Source of the DNA: Brachionus plicatilis
Taxonomy: Eukaryota > Rotifera > Eurotatoria > Ploima > Brachionidae
Direction: 5' to 3'
Assembly (NCBI GenBank): GCA_010279815.1
Contig: QEOQ01000508.1
Span: 254,936-318,935, forward strand
Length of the DNA stretch: 64,000 nucleotides
Each line of letters begins with the position of its first letter. The stretch's first letter is position 1. A model generated the notes under the pieces. That model ran no database searches and was not told the origin of the DNA. It saw only the letters and a list, made by a program, of their open reading frames with translations. Below are positions 13,701 through 24,899 of the stretch, piece after piece. The position numbers and the translations under genes were made by a program.

Positions 13701-16700
13701 AAAAGTATTAAGCGCGTATCTGTAAAATTTAAAAATTCATGATTAATTAAAACGATTATTTAAGAAAAATGCTATAATTATCGCTATTTAAAATTTGGTT
13801 TCGGCAAATATATATATTCTAAAATAAGAGTGAATTCTAAATATTTAATTTTTGAGAAAAAAAATTTTTCCTTCAGGGGAAAAAATGATTTTTTTGTTTT
13901 TGACGGAGTGAGCATTTTAAGTAAGCTTAAAATTAATACTTATTTTCAAATTTTTTTAACTTAATTTTGGCATTGGTGAATTGTGTTGTTTTTGATGATC
14001 AGAAATATTTTCCGAAACTTATCCTCATTTCAATAAAAAATTTTTTAAAGATTTTTTTCACATTATTATAAATTTGCAGTCTTTTTCATTTTTGTAATCA
14101 ATTAATACTGAAAAATTTTCATGATTAAAAGAATAAAATAGTTCATAAAAAATATTATTAATGATAAATTATACAGAAATATGAAACATGTAGTTTAATG
14201 TTTATTTAAATTAAAAAAAATATATAAAACATTATTCACAAAATTTGCCTTTTATCAACATGTTTTGACCTTTTTGAATTATTTAAAAAATTTGGGAAAA
14301 TTATCAAAATGCTACTTTTTTTGATTTAACGTAAATATACGTAACTTCAGACTTTCTGCAAAACATATCAGCGATCTAAAGTTTGTTTTGAAATATTTGA
14401 TTTGATTTTTGATTGATTTTCTAATTATTATGGTGCTGTGCACGTGTGCAAACTTACATAATTTTTACAAATCGAGTTTTAAACTACATAAAAAAATAAA
14501 AAAAGTTGTTTTAAATTTTATATTTTGTAGTGTTTATGTCCATGAAATTTTATTGTCTTTTTTAATCAATTTAAAATCGAATTAAATTTTCCATTTCTAA
14601 CAGAAAATAATTATAAGGTACAATTTCCAGGATTTTCACTCTGAGAAATTTTTTTTGGGCTGATTTAATTAAATAAATAATATTGAATTTAATTTTAAAG
14701 CTGTTTAATATTGATATATTTTCTTTTTTAGCCTTACTTAAGTATGAATATAGTTTGTCAAATGGCATATTTTAATGAGTCATTATCTGTGTGGGAACCT
14801 GTCATTGAGCTTGTCGAGTTTAAGCCTGACCATTTGAAACCATTTGAAGTATCGATTCAAATGATAACCAACATACAATCAGAACAATCTCTAAAACCGA
14901 AAAAAGAAAAAAATCATCATTTTACGAATCTAAAACCAATCAGAACTTTTCAAGTTAATTCCACTATTCCATTACAATTCGTTGTGACAAAGACATTTTT
15001 ATCAATGCTGGACACTTTAAGTCGAACTTTTGTTCTAAGCAGTGAATTAATAGAAAAAAAATCTCAGCAACATTTGGAATATTTTTCATTTGATCAAGAG
15101 GAAGAGTATTTGTTGGAAAAGCTCGAAAATAAATTAAAAACGGAAGAAAATTTTGATAATGACTCGAATGAAGACAGTCCATCTTTTGATTTTTTGATTA
15201 AAAATGATCTTGGCTTTGACGTTGTTTTAAAAGCAATTAAAGGATTTAAATTTCAAAATATTGACTCAATTGACCCAATGAAACATAAAGCTTTATTAAT
15301 CGATAAAATCAATCTTAAAAATAATTCAGTTTGTCCCATTAATTTAGAGTATAATTTTATGTACTCGTTTGAATCTGGAACCAAGCTTCTAGAAGAACCG
15401 GAAAAAATAAGAAATACAATTAAATTTTCATTAGAAGTATGAATTTTTAAAAAATATATATTATTTTAAAATTTAAACAAAAAAAATTATTAGATCGAAA
15501 ATAATGAATGGGAACCGGTGGTCATAACACTCGATAAATCAGCAGTAAATGGATTTAATTTGAACAAAAAAAATTCAGACAAAAGCGATTTAAATGATAA
15601 AATAATAATATGTGAAACAGTTACTAAACTTGACAAGAAAAGAATTTATTTAAGATCACCCGTTCAAGTAAATAATATTTTAGATAATTAATATATTTTC
15701 ACTTGAGTAAATGAAGATGGTCTTATAAACCAACGTTTTGTAATTTTTTTTTCAGTTTTTCAAAATCACCCAAAAACATGCTTAATACGAAGAATTTGTA
15801 GAATCTTCGAATATTATTTTCTTAGTTTATTTTTCTGTTTACATTTTTGAGATTCCTGATTTTGTTCAGTTTATCGCTTTTTTTCATGTAACTAAAGATT
15901 TTCAATCGATTTTAGTCACAGGAAAATTGGAAACTTGATTTTCGAAATTTATTTAAATTATTTTACTAGTTAAGTTTCTAACTTAAAAAGTAATTTATGC
16001 TTTTCTAAAGACTCATAATGACGAAAAATAAATTTTTTTAATAATTCATTTTTAAGGAGAATTTCTTCAAAAATTTTATTAAAAAGTAGATTTTGCACCG
16101 TAAAATTTTGCTTATTTTATTAATTATTATTGAAATATTCAAAGTGAACAAAATGAGCAAATTAAATAAATCTAATGTTTTATTAACATTTATGAAATAG
16201 CAATTTATGAGTTTATTAACAGTTTAAAAAAATTAAATTTTTATTGATTCACTCTTTATATGTTAAAGACTAAGATGATAATTTTTGGCTATATCCTTTA
16301 AAAATAGTTAAATAAAAACATTTGTTATAAAACATTTAAATTTTCACTAAATTTTCTTACCAATGACATGTAAAATGGTATCAAAAGTTTAGAGGAATTA
16401 AAGATTTTTGAGTAGAATAAGGATCGGTGAGGTTGATTCCACGAAAATCGAGGATGAGTATTTTTTTTAATTAAAAAATATTAATTTTTTGTTAAGTTAA
16501 CTAAAAGTCAATAATATTAATAAAATTATTTTTTATTAAAGATTGTAAATCAAATGAATATAGATATCGCTCTTAGTTATCCAATTCAGGATTTAGACCA
16601 AAAAGATTTTTCATTTTCCAACACATCATGGAAAGATACAGTGATACAAGCTGGAGGAAAATGGAACTTGCCTATCGAGCTGATAAGCCAGAAGTTTACC

Positions 16701-19700
16701 GAATTTGTTAAACTAGCTCCAATTTTACCCGGGTAAAACACCTTTTATTTTTTTTTTTATTTAAATTTTCTATTTTTTAAAGGGTATGTTATGAGAAAAG
16801 TCCAATAAGTTGGCACTCTAAGATAGATTACAGACTTATAGAATTTGGAAATCATGTTTTCTTTCAAGCAATTATGGAAAAATCTATGATTAATGTTATA
16901 CAAAATAACCTGAACAAAATTGACTATTTATACAATATATTGCTAATACCAACTATTAAAATTTATAATTATCTTCCTTATCCGATTAAATATCAAGTTT
17001 TTAATGAAGATTTTGACAAACAACAGGTAAAATGCTAATTTTGAAAATTTATGAGAATCGTTACTATTATTTTAATTTAAAGTCGAATTCTCTTAAAGAG
17101 AATTCAACATTTCGACTTCTAAAACCAGGAACAAATGATGATTTAATAAATGGAAAGTTTGGCTCTACTCTTTATATTAAAGTAAAAAAATTACTATTTT
17201 AAAATTTCTTAATCAAAAAGTTTTATCATAGATGGAGAATTACTTTGATCTATCTTGGTCATCGTCTTATCAAATTGAGTTTAATAATGGAATAAAAGAT
17301 AAACAGTTAAATGAGGAAACAAATATGATAGAATTCCGATCTAGCACTTCGAAAACAATGGTAATTTTCGACTGTTTTTTCTTCAAATTTATAGCCTTTT
17401 TTTTAGACCATCTATTCAAATTTGGTCAAAGACAATTTTCGTGGGTCATTGACTTTATTCGCTCCTTACTGGATTTTGAACCAAACCAAACTTACATTAG
17501 ATTACAAATTTGAGGAATTAAACAATGAAATAAATACAATAGATCCAACATTTACAGACAAACCATTCTTTTTGAAAATAAATTCTAAAATTTTCAATTC
17601 AAAAAATAAAGTAATTAATTTGGAAATTGATGTAAAAGTTTATAGCAACATTTTTTTAGAAACTTATGATAAAAGTTAATGAACAAACAGACTCGACCAT
17701 TTGGTCAAATTCATTTGCAATTGATGCTGTTGGAAACAACGGAACTGTAAGCTCCAAGTCAATCAATAATAATGGCAAACTTTATGAAATCGGAATTGAT
17801 ATAAAATTACAAAAGAGCTCAAATGGATTAACTAAAATTATAAAATTTACACCATATTATTTACTTATCAATCAAACTAATGTAACATATTCAAATTTTA
17901 AATATATTGTTTTTTATCATTCTTTTTTTACAGGTTTTACTTGATGTGCGGCAAGCGAAATCTAAAGCAGAAGTTAGTTCAGAATCCTTGTGTGTAGAAC
18001 CGAATTCAATTGTTCCATTCTGGCCTTCAATTAACTTTAATTCGAAAGAAAAATCATGCATTTGCTTTCGAGCATTAAATCACAAAAATCAAGTTTACTC
18101 AAAAATTTCATTCAGTAAACCATTTTGGTACAACAACAAACATACGACCACGTTAACTTTCGAAGAAGACGTAATTTTTAGAATAAATAATAATTTGTTC
18201 TATTTTATTTTCATAAATGGTTTAGGCAATGGTTCAATCAATGGTTGTTGAGTGTGCACCGAGTGAAGAAATGATTCGAATAATAATCAAACCCTTCGAA
18301 TATGGAATGGCACCTGTTCTAGTTCTAAATTGTCTAAGCAATCATTACGTTGTTTTAAAGCAAAATGAAGAACCGTAAATTTAATAAAATTATTAATTTA
18401 ATTTTTTTAATTCTCTAATTTTTTAGGGATGATGAAAAATTTTTAATGGCAGAACAATATTGTTTCAAAACATGGAGTAATCCAACCGGCAAACGAGAGC
18501 TTTTATGGTCATGTGGATCTACTTTAAATCAAGTTTACGATTTAATAACTCTGGTAAGCCACACAAAAAAATTTATTTTAAATCCTCATCCAGAACTTTT
18601 TAATAAGGTTTAAAAATTCTTTCAGTATCTTAAAGTATTAATCGAAAATTCTTTAAAAAACTAGAAGATTCACTCACAAAAAGAAATGTTGCTATTTAAA
18701 ATGATGAAAAACGCATAAATTTATTTTTTAAATTAAATTTAAACCAAAAAAAGCTATTTAAAAAATTTGTGTCAATAATTTTTTTTAAATATTCTTCTTT
18801 TTTAATTTAAAATTATTTTTTGTTATACAATGAAACTTTTTAGTTACTGATTCTTGAAAGTTTCTATGCACTATTTTATTTTAAAACAGTATACCAGAAG
18901 AGAGTTATTAATCTTTAATATCTATTCTTTTTATTAAAAAAGAAAAAACAAAAACAAAAATTTTAATGAAAATTAATTAAAAAAGTGAATTTAGGAAAGA
19001 TTTAGGAAAAAAGAATTTTTATGTGTTGATTAACATTTAAAAATATTTTTTTGACAGGTTAAGTTTTGCGTTGTTTTATTAGTTTTGCTTTTTTATTTGT
19101 TTTTAAATGCTCACCCTGTTATTCTAAGGGGTTATAGGTAAATGGGGTTTTATGAGTTGATTTTAGGGTAAAATTAGTGAGTTTTGGCAAATTAGGATTA
19201 TTTAGTTCATTTTTTCTAATTATTAAGCAAAAAATGCTATTCGATTTTGTATCATTTTTTATTGTAATTTCAAATTAATAAATTACTAAAATTTCACCTC
19301 TTTAACCAAAATTAATTTTTAACTAACATTTAATATTATTAATTAATATTATCTTATATAATTTTATTTAATTCTAAGGATTTTATTTATCATTTAAAAT
19401 AAATCTGATATGAAATCTAAGGATCCAAAACTATTAGGATATTTTTTGATTTGATGATGAACTTGGAGATGAAAATTATAAAAAAACTTAATCTTCAAAA
19501 TTTGTCACCCCTTTAAGATTTACCCTAAAAATATTGCCATCTTACTATAAATTTTTTAAAAAATTTTCAAAAAATAAGCTAATAAACTATTCATTTTGAA
19601 ATTAAAAATAAATAATTTTATCCATGAAAGGAGTCGAAAAAAAAATTTGAAATTTCGGAAGGAAAATACGGATATTATTTGTCTTTTTTGGACGGACTAC

Positions 19701-22147
19701 AAAGAGTTCTCATTTTTACTGATAGTTTATCCAAATTAAACGAAGAGATTGTGGGCTCAAAAGATCTCAAAGGAGATGAATACGTTTTAAGCTTGACTAA
19801 TTTGGGTTTATCGTTAATTGATGACATAAATCAAACGGAAATTTTGTATTTTTCACTAACAAGGTAAATTTTTTTATTATTAATATGAAATAAAAATAAA
19901 TAATTTTACTTTAGTTCGAGTATTGACTGGGGAGAACGAACTTCAAAGCAGAAAATATTCAAATCATTTTCAACACACAGAATAGAAAAAATTGAGGAGG
20001 CTTACCAGAAATATCTTTTATCTGAAGAGGAAAATATTCCAAAATCACCATCGAGTTCACTCCAAACTAAGAGTAAGCTTTTCCAAATAGATGAAGAAGA
20101 TGAAGTCGATTTCGAAAGAATGGTTTTATATGTTGGAAAACAAGAAATTCCTATTGAACGACAGTATGCTCCTGGTCTCTTCATCAATTTGTTTAGCTCT
20201 CTAGCACAAACTACCGTTCATTTAGTAATCCATAAATTACAAGTAATTTATTTTTAATTATTTAATCAGTTTAATTTAAATAAATTAATAATCAGATCGA
20301 CAATCAGTTGTATGATTGTGTTTTTCCAGTTTTGTTCTCCAAAGTTTTGCCTCCAAAATCGATGAGTACAAAAAATGGTTGGTTTTTATTAGTTGAAGAT
20401 TAATTAATTTTAATTGATTTTAATTATTGAAGTATTTAAACCAATAATCGAACTGAGCATGGTTCAAAATCATTCCCAACAAACAAAAACCACTGAGATG
20501 AAGTATTTCCAAGTTTTGATTCAAGAATTTTCAGTAAAAATAGACATTAACTTCTTGAATGCTCTGTCGCAATTTTTGACCAGTGACGGTCTATCCTCGG
20601 AAAAAAAATATGTCCGAGATTCGACCGAGTTTTTTAGAGAATTAAATGAAATAAAAAAATCATTTCATGATGTGTTCGAAACCATCGAGAATTTAAATGA
20701 CAATAAGCAAAAGAATGATAAAATTTACTATGACTATGTGCATATTAGCCCTATTAAAATGCATTTTAGTTTTTCTTTGGCGGGAACTGATGCGTTTAAG
20801 AATAAAAATATATTCTTAAATAATCCTCTCTCTAAGTCAATAGGACTTGTTTTGACAGATATTCAAGATGCTGTATTTAAGTAATATTTTTTGATTTTTT
20901 AATTTAAAAAAAAAAATTTAAATTTAAACTGACAAAATTAAAAAAAATTAAAATTAAGGCTTGGATTTTTCCAAATTTCGAATACTGTTTATACTTCAAA
21001 AGAGCTCAGCGACAAGGTAATTACTCATTACAAAAGCCAAGTTATAAAACAAAGTTACATAATATTCCTTGGCTTGGACGTGCTCGGTAATCCTTTCGGA
21101 TTGATCAGTGGACTAGCCGAAGGGCTCAAGTCTCTTTTTTACGAACCATGTGTTGGAATTGTTCAAGGTCCTGGTGAATTTGTCGAAGGAGTTACTCTTG
21201 GTATTAGAAGCTTTGCTGGAAGTACCATTGGTGGAGCTGCTGGTGCAGTTTCGAAAATTACTGGAACACTCGGAAAAGGTCTAGCGACTCTTAGCATGGA
21301 CAAGGAGTTTCAAAAATCAAGGCAAAAAGCTTCGGATTCAAAATCGAATATAGCGCAAAGTTTCGGACAAAACTTGGTTAAAGGTTTTGTAAGTGGTTTT
21401 ACTGGAATATATGAAAAGCCCAAAGAAGGAATTGCTGAAGGTGGATTGGGATTTTTTAAAGGAGTTGGCAAAGGTTTTCTTGGTGCAGTGGCCAAACCAA
21501 CTACTGGTGTTATTGATTTTGCCTCTCAAACACTAGAAGGCGTTCGAAAGTTTGTTCAAGATCATTTTTTTCGATTTATTTTTAAATAATTAAATTTAGA
21601 ATAACTGTTCAGGAGGAATCCATTAATAGGTCAAGACCACCCAGAGCAATCTATGGTGACCGAATCATTCGTCCTTACCAGATAAAAGAAGCTCAAGCTG
21701 TTTTTATATATAAAGTAAATTGTGAGAAAAATTTTTAGTGATTTCTAATTTTTGTTTTTAGACGATGGAAAAGAGCGCTTTTTTACATGATGTATACAAA
21801 GCATCCATTGAAGTATCGAATGACCACAAGGAATTTCTCATTTCTACAAATAGACATTTATTTTTGGCTAAAAATGCGTTTGGTAATTGGAAACTTGAAT
21901 GGAATTTTGAGTATGAAGATCTTATGCATGAACCAAAGCTGGTTAAAAATTCAATAGAAATTGTTCTTAAGGTATTTTTTTTTTATTATATTTTAAGCTT
22001 TTTAGAAACATTTTATTTTAGAAAAAAGATTCTTCACTTTTCGGCTCTGGCGAACCAATGAAAAAAAGAGTGAACATTTTCAATGAGGTCCAGGCAATAA
22101 AATTTTTGGCCAAAGTACGGCAAGCAATCAGTGAAAAAGATTTTTAG
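4789..22147 (+). CDS. VPS13: VPS13A/C-type bridge-like lipid transfer protein (38 exons, complete)
   Basis: Exons: 4789-4888, 4936-5022, 5074-5453, 5508-5648, 5698-5758, 5799-5929, 5978-6084, 6142-6313, 6364-6426, 6476-6664, 6723-6802, 6851-7228, 7282-7434, 7485-9138, 10260-11033, 12000-12566, 12613-12930, 12978-13187, 13236-13352, 14732-15436, 15494-15667, 16542-16732, 16783-17026, 17083-17181, 17232-17360, 17407-17610, 17660-17881, 17934-18170, 18226-18374, 18427-18553, 19634-19863, 19915-20242, 20296-20377, 20433-20880, 20959-21549, 21600-21714, 21762-21971, 22022-22147. All phases agree and give about 3,430 aa; human VPS13A and C are about 3,170 and 3,750. The chorein N-terminus starts MVFESVV and continues to LTLKIPWKSLYTESV. 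The middle matches the extended lipid-channel region. Exons 20-28 match the VPS13 adaptor-binding (VAB) region, including FTPYYLLINQ. The C-terminus has the very conserved DVLGNPFGLISGLAEG block, the Gly-rich GFFKGVGKGFLGAVAKPT segment, and a PH-like end. Family role: bulk phospholipid transfer at organelle contact sites. The A/C type is preferred over B or D from sequence resemblance. AATAAA lies at 22193-22198. Confidence 0.97.
7567..7587 (+). other. Candidate FFAT-like VAP-binding motif in VPS13 (EKFDSAN)
   Basis: In exon 14, about residues 709-715, the peptide EKFDSAN follows an acidic/serine tract (EEISFSDD) and precedes more acidic residues. The FFAT core is E-F-F-D-A-x-E with acidic flanks. 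Here positions 1, 3 and 4 match, position 5 is the tolerated Ser, and position 2 is Lys. It lies earlier in the protein than the known human VPS13 FFAT. Confidence 0.4.
8095..8115 (+). other. Candidate phospho-FFAT motif in VPS13 (SYFSAEN)
   Basis: In exon 14, about residues 885-891, SYFSAEN sits just before LELSFEINEI. This is the same place relative to the conserved downstream beta-strand as the FFAT motif of human VPS13A/C. Position 3 is Phe, position 5 is Ala, and position 4 is Ser instead of Asp, the defining change of phospho-FFAT motifs that bind VAP after phosphorylation. Position 1 is Ser rather than Glu. Confidence 0.5.
9139..10259 (+). other. Large VPS13 intron 14
   Basis: An intron of 1,121 bp among introns mostly near 50 bp. 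It holds AT-rich sequence and a short repeated motif (GATTCGTGTGAGA and GATTCGCGTGAGA near 9450 and 9485). I see no nested gene. Four other VPS13 introns are also 0.87-1.4 kb: 11034-11999, 13353-14731, 15668-16541 and 18554-19633. They are similarly AT-rich with nothing recognisable. Confidence 0.8.
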
Positions 22148-22415
22148 TTAAAAAATTTTTAGCTTTTGTTTTTCTAAAATCTTTGAAAATTAAATAAATT
22201 TGAAAAAATTTTACAACTTCCTTTTTCTTAAATTATATTGAAAATATATTTTTGAAATTCAAATTTGATTGAAATAATTAATTTATCTTCTTTTTATAAG
22301 TAAATATTTAAAAAAACCCTGTAAATAGCCAGCGTGAGTTTTGTAATAATTGTTGCCAGAGTTGTTTAAAAGTCATAAAGTCAAAGTCAAGTCGGAAAAA
22401 AAAGTAATTTTAAAT

Positions 22416-22453
22416 TAGAATACGGCGCATTAACTTTTATGCGCCGTATTCTA
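22416..22453. repeat. GC-rich perfect hairpin (15-bp arms, 8-nt loop)
   Basis: The left arm TAGAATACGGCGCAT (22416-22430) is exactly the reverse complement of the right arm at 22439-22453. The loop is TAACTTTT. The GC-rich core GCGCCGTATTC stands out in DNA that is otherwise about three-quarters A+T. It lies 59 bp upstream of the MITE-like element. Confidence 0.9.
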
Positions 22454-22511
22454 TCATATTCATATTTTTTAGTAGCATTTTCCCTCATAAAATTTTTCTT
22501 TCTCAGCACTT

Positions 22512-22822
22512 TTTTTTATTTAGCAGCAAAAGATCAATTCAATATTTTTTAAGCTTAAAACAAAGAAATCTTTACTGCAGTCTTATAGCTACTACTACTA
22601 CTACTACTTTATTTTTTAAATGCCTAAAATTAAATTATACAATGCAGAGGGAAAATGTTTAAGGGGGGATTAAAAAAAAAAAGATTAAATAAATTGATTT
22701 TAAAATTAATTGACATTCTAAATGATAAAAGATAATTAATTAAACTAAAAATTAAATATTAGACTCTATTCTATGTTTTAAGCTTGAAATATTGAATTGA
22801 TCTTTTGCTGCTAAATAAAAAA
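22512..22822. mobile_element. MITE-like element with about 48-bp terminal inverted repeats
   Basis: The left end (22512-22561) begins with a T run then ATTTAGCAGCAAAAGATC. The right end (22775-22822) is its reverse complement over about 48 bp with two or three differences. The interior of about 210 bp has a (CTA)n run at about 22591-22611 and no coding frame. The form is that of a short non-autonomous DNA transposon. The ends run into T/A homopolymers, so the exact borders and target duplication cannot be read. Confidence 0.7.
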
Positions 22823-23156
22823 GGTCCTAAAAGCCATTAAATTTTTGTACTCCTTCCAAAAAAAAACGCTCAACTCCTTGCGAATGGTAAAGATCCCTAC
22901 AATTACAAATTTGACCAAGTATTAATGCTTCAAGCTTAGTTTTATTTATTACATTTATTTATATGATTTTTTTGCTTATACTCACGTTCTAAATGACAAA
23001 AAAATTACTTTTCCGTTTGATGTTATTTGGTAAATTTTTTTTAGTTTTTTTATTAGTTAATAATTATTTTTTAAATGGTTTTTTCTTGCAAATAAAAATA
23101 ACACCACCCAAAAAAAGGAAAAAAATAGAGGGAAAAATGCTAAGAGGGAAAATATT

Positions 23157-23265
23157 TTACTACATTAAGCAAATTTGCTTATAACTAAGCATTTTATGGA
23201 ACTAAATTATCTCTTTTAGTAAAAAAGTCATTCAAGTTTTTCTGAATTGAAACGAACTTCACAAT
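23157..23265. repeat. Dispersed repeat R1, copy 1 (uninterrupted)
   Basis: The sequence starting TTAAGCAAATTTGCT, through GCATTTTATGGAACTAAATT, to GAAACGAACTTCACAA recurs with about 90% identity at 42490-42587 plus 43459-43485. The second copy is split by the hAT element. This copy is the unoccupied version. Confidence 0.8.
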
Positions 23266-23666
23266 CCCAAACTATTTAATATTTTAAAATAAATGATAGA
23301 AAGCCTTTTATTTAGAAAAAATATTTCTTTTGGTTTCAAAAATAAATTTTTATACTAAAATCAAATATAAAATAATAATTGAATTGCTCGTTAAGTTTTC
23401 TTTAAAAGTTGCTTTATAAAAAATTCAAATAATTCTTAATATTTTTTAAGAGAGTTTTACTTTTAATTAAAAAAACTTTAATTTTTTTTCTCAGTTATAA
23501 ATTCGCTTGAAAAAAAAAATCAAAAAATTTAGGTAAAAAAGTAAATATAAATTTGAAATAAAGTTTGAATATTTTCAACATTTGTACTCTTTTAAATAAT
23601 TAAAAAAAATTAAAAGCATTCAAAATTTTACTTGAAACATTTCGATAAGCAGAATATTTTCAGACA

Positions 23667-24659
23667 ATGGCATCTGTAGAAAAGTCACTTCTAATGCTTC
23701 GGAATTTGCCTCGAGTGGCACTGAACAACATCAAAGAATTTCCTGAAGTTATTAAAGAAAGAAAAGAAAGAGTAAATTAACAATTAGAACTTGTTAAATT
23801 TGTCATTAAAAACATTGTAATAGCATGCTTTGCCGAGAGGAAAAGATGCCAAATTTAAGCTGGGTGCCGACCATAAAGGTGCTGCTCAACGTATGTCAAG
23901 ACCTCGTCTGGGTTTTGGAAAATCTACTCCCGGATATTTAAGAGTTCCAAAAGAATACTACTACAGTGGTCATCAGTATGGTTTGAAAAATTAAAAAGTT
24001 AAAAGAAATTAAATTTCAAATTTTTAAGCCTTCTTCGGCAATATTTGCCAATTTCACTTTTACAAATACAGCGTTTAATCGATTTAGGACGTTTAAATCC
24101 AAATGAACCCATTGATTTGACAGATATATGCAACACAAAATTGTTAATGTTTGACCCTAATAAGAGACATTATGGATTTCAGTTAACTGATGAAGGCGCT
24201 GATGCTTTCAAGTCTAAAATTAATATTGAAGTTCAATGGATCCTATCTGAGTTAACAATTGCAGCTATTGAAAGAAATGGAGGCGCTGTCACTACAAAAT
24301 ACTATGATATAGCCAGTGTTCATGCCATGTCAGATCCTAGAAAATTTTTCTCGAGTGGTAAACCAATTCCTAAAAATGGTACTCCTCCTTTGAATGCAAT
24401 CGAATATTACACTTCAGCTGCAAATAGAGGTTACTTGGCGAATCCAGACCAAATACGAATGGAGCGACTAAAATTAGCTCAAAAATATGGCTACGAACTT
24501 CCTGATTTAGAAAAAGATCCCCTTAAGGACATGCTTTCTAAAAGAAAAGATCCACGTCAAATATGGCATGGACTTGAACCAGGCTGGTTAGTCAATTTAA
24601 AAGATGAGGTTATTTTGAAACCAGCTGACAAAGAATGGATTGAATATTATAAATCTTAA
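23667..24659 (+). CDS. MRPL15: Mitochondrial large ribosomal subunit protein uL15m
   Basis: Three exons (23667-23771, 23824-23975, 24029-24659) encode 295 aa; human MRPL15 has 296. The sequence runs MASVEKSLLMLRNLPRVALN, then the glycine/basic RNA-binding segment, then RLGFGKSTPGYLRVPKEYYY and RLIDLGRLNPNEPIDLTDI, characteristic of the mitochondrial L15 family. It belongs to the large subunit of the mitochondrial ribosome in the matrix. The ATG is only 3 nt after a strong 3' splice-site sequence (ATATTTTCAG ending at 23663) with no evident 5' exon, so the mRNA may be trans-spliced. AT-rich sequence with AATAAA follows near 24693. The next gene starts 240 bp downstream on the same strand. Confidence 0.95.
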
Positions 24660-24899
24660 GACTAATTTTAATTTAGATAAAAAAAAATTAAAAATAAAAT
24701 AAAAAATGTAAATTTTTATTCCAACCAAATTAATTATTGATATCCTTGAATTGATGTAATAAAATTTTTATAAGGATTTAGATTCAACTAAAGAAAAACT
24801 ATAAAAAAGAAAACTTAAAAAAAATTAATCAGAAGCTTTGAAATGAATTAATTAAATTTTTTTTAGTTTTTCATTTATTTTAGTTTTTAAAAATTTAAA

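Larger units (their letters stand above)
22148..23666. other. Intergenic spacer with repeats
   Basis: About 1.5 kb between VPS13 and MRPL15. It holds the VPS13 poly(A) signal at 22193-22198, a 15-bp-arm hairpin, a MITE-like inverted repeat and a copy of a dispersed repeat (each listed separately). No coding frame is convincing. The 63-codon frame at 22993-23184 runs into the dispersed repeat and looks like chance. Confidence 0.75.
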
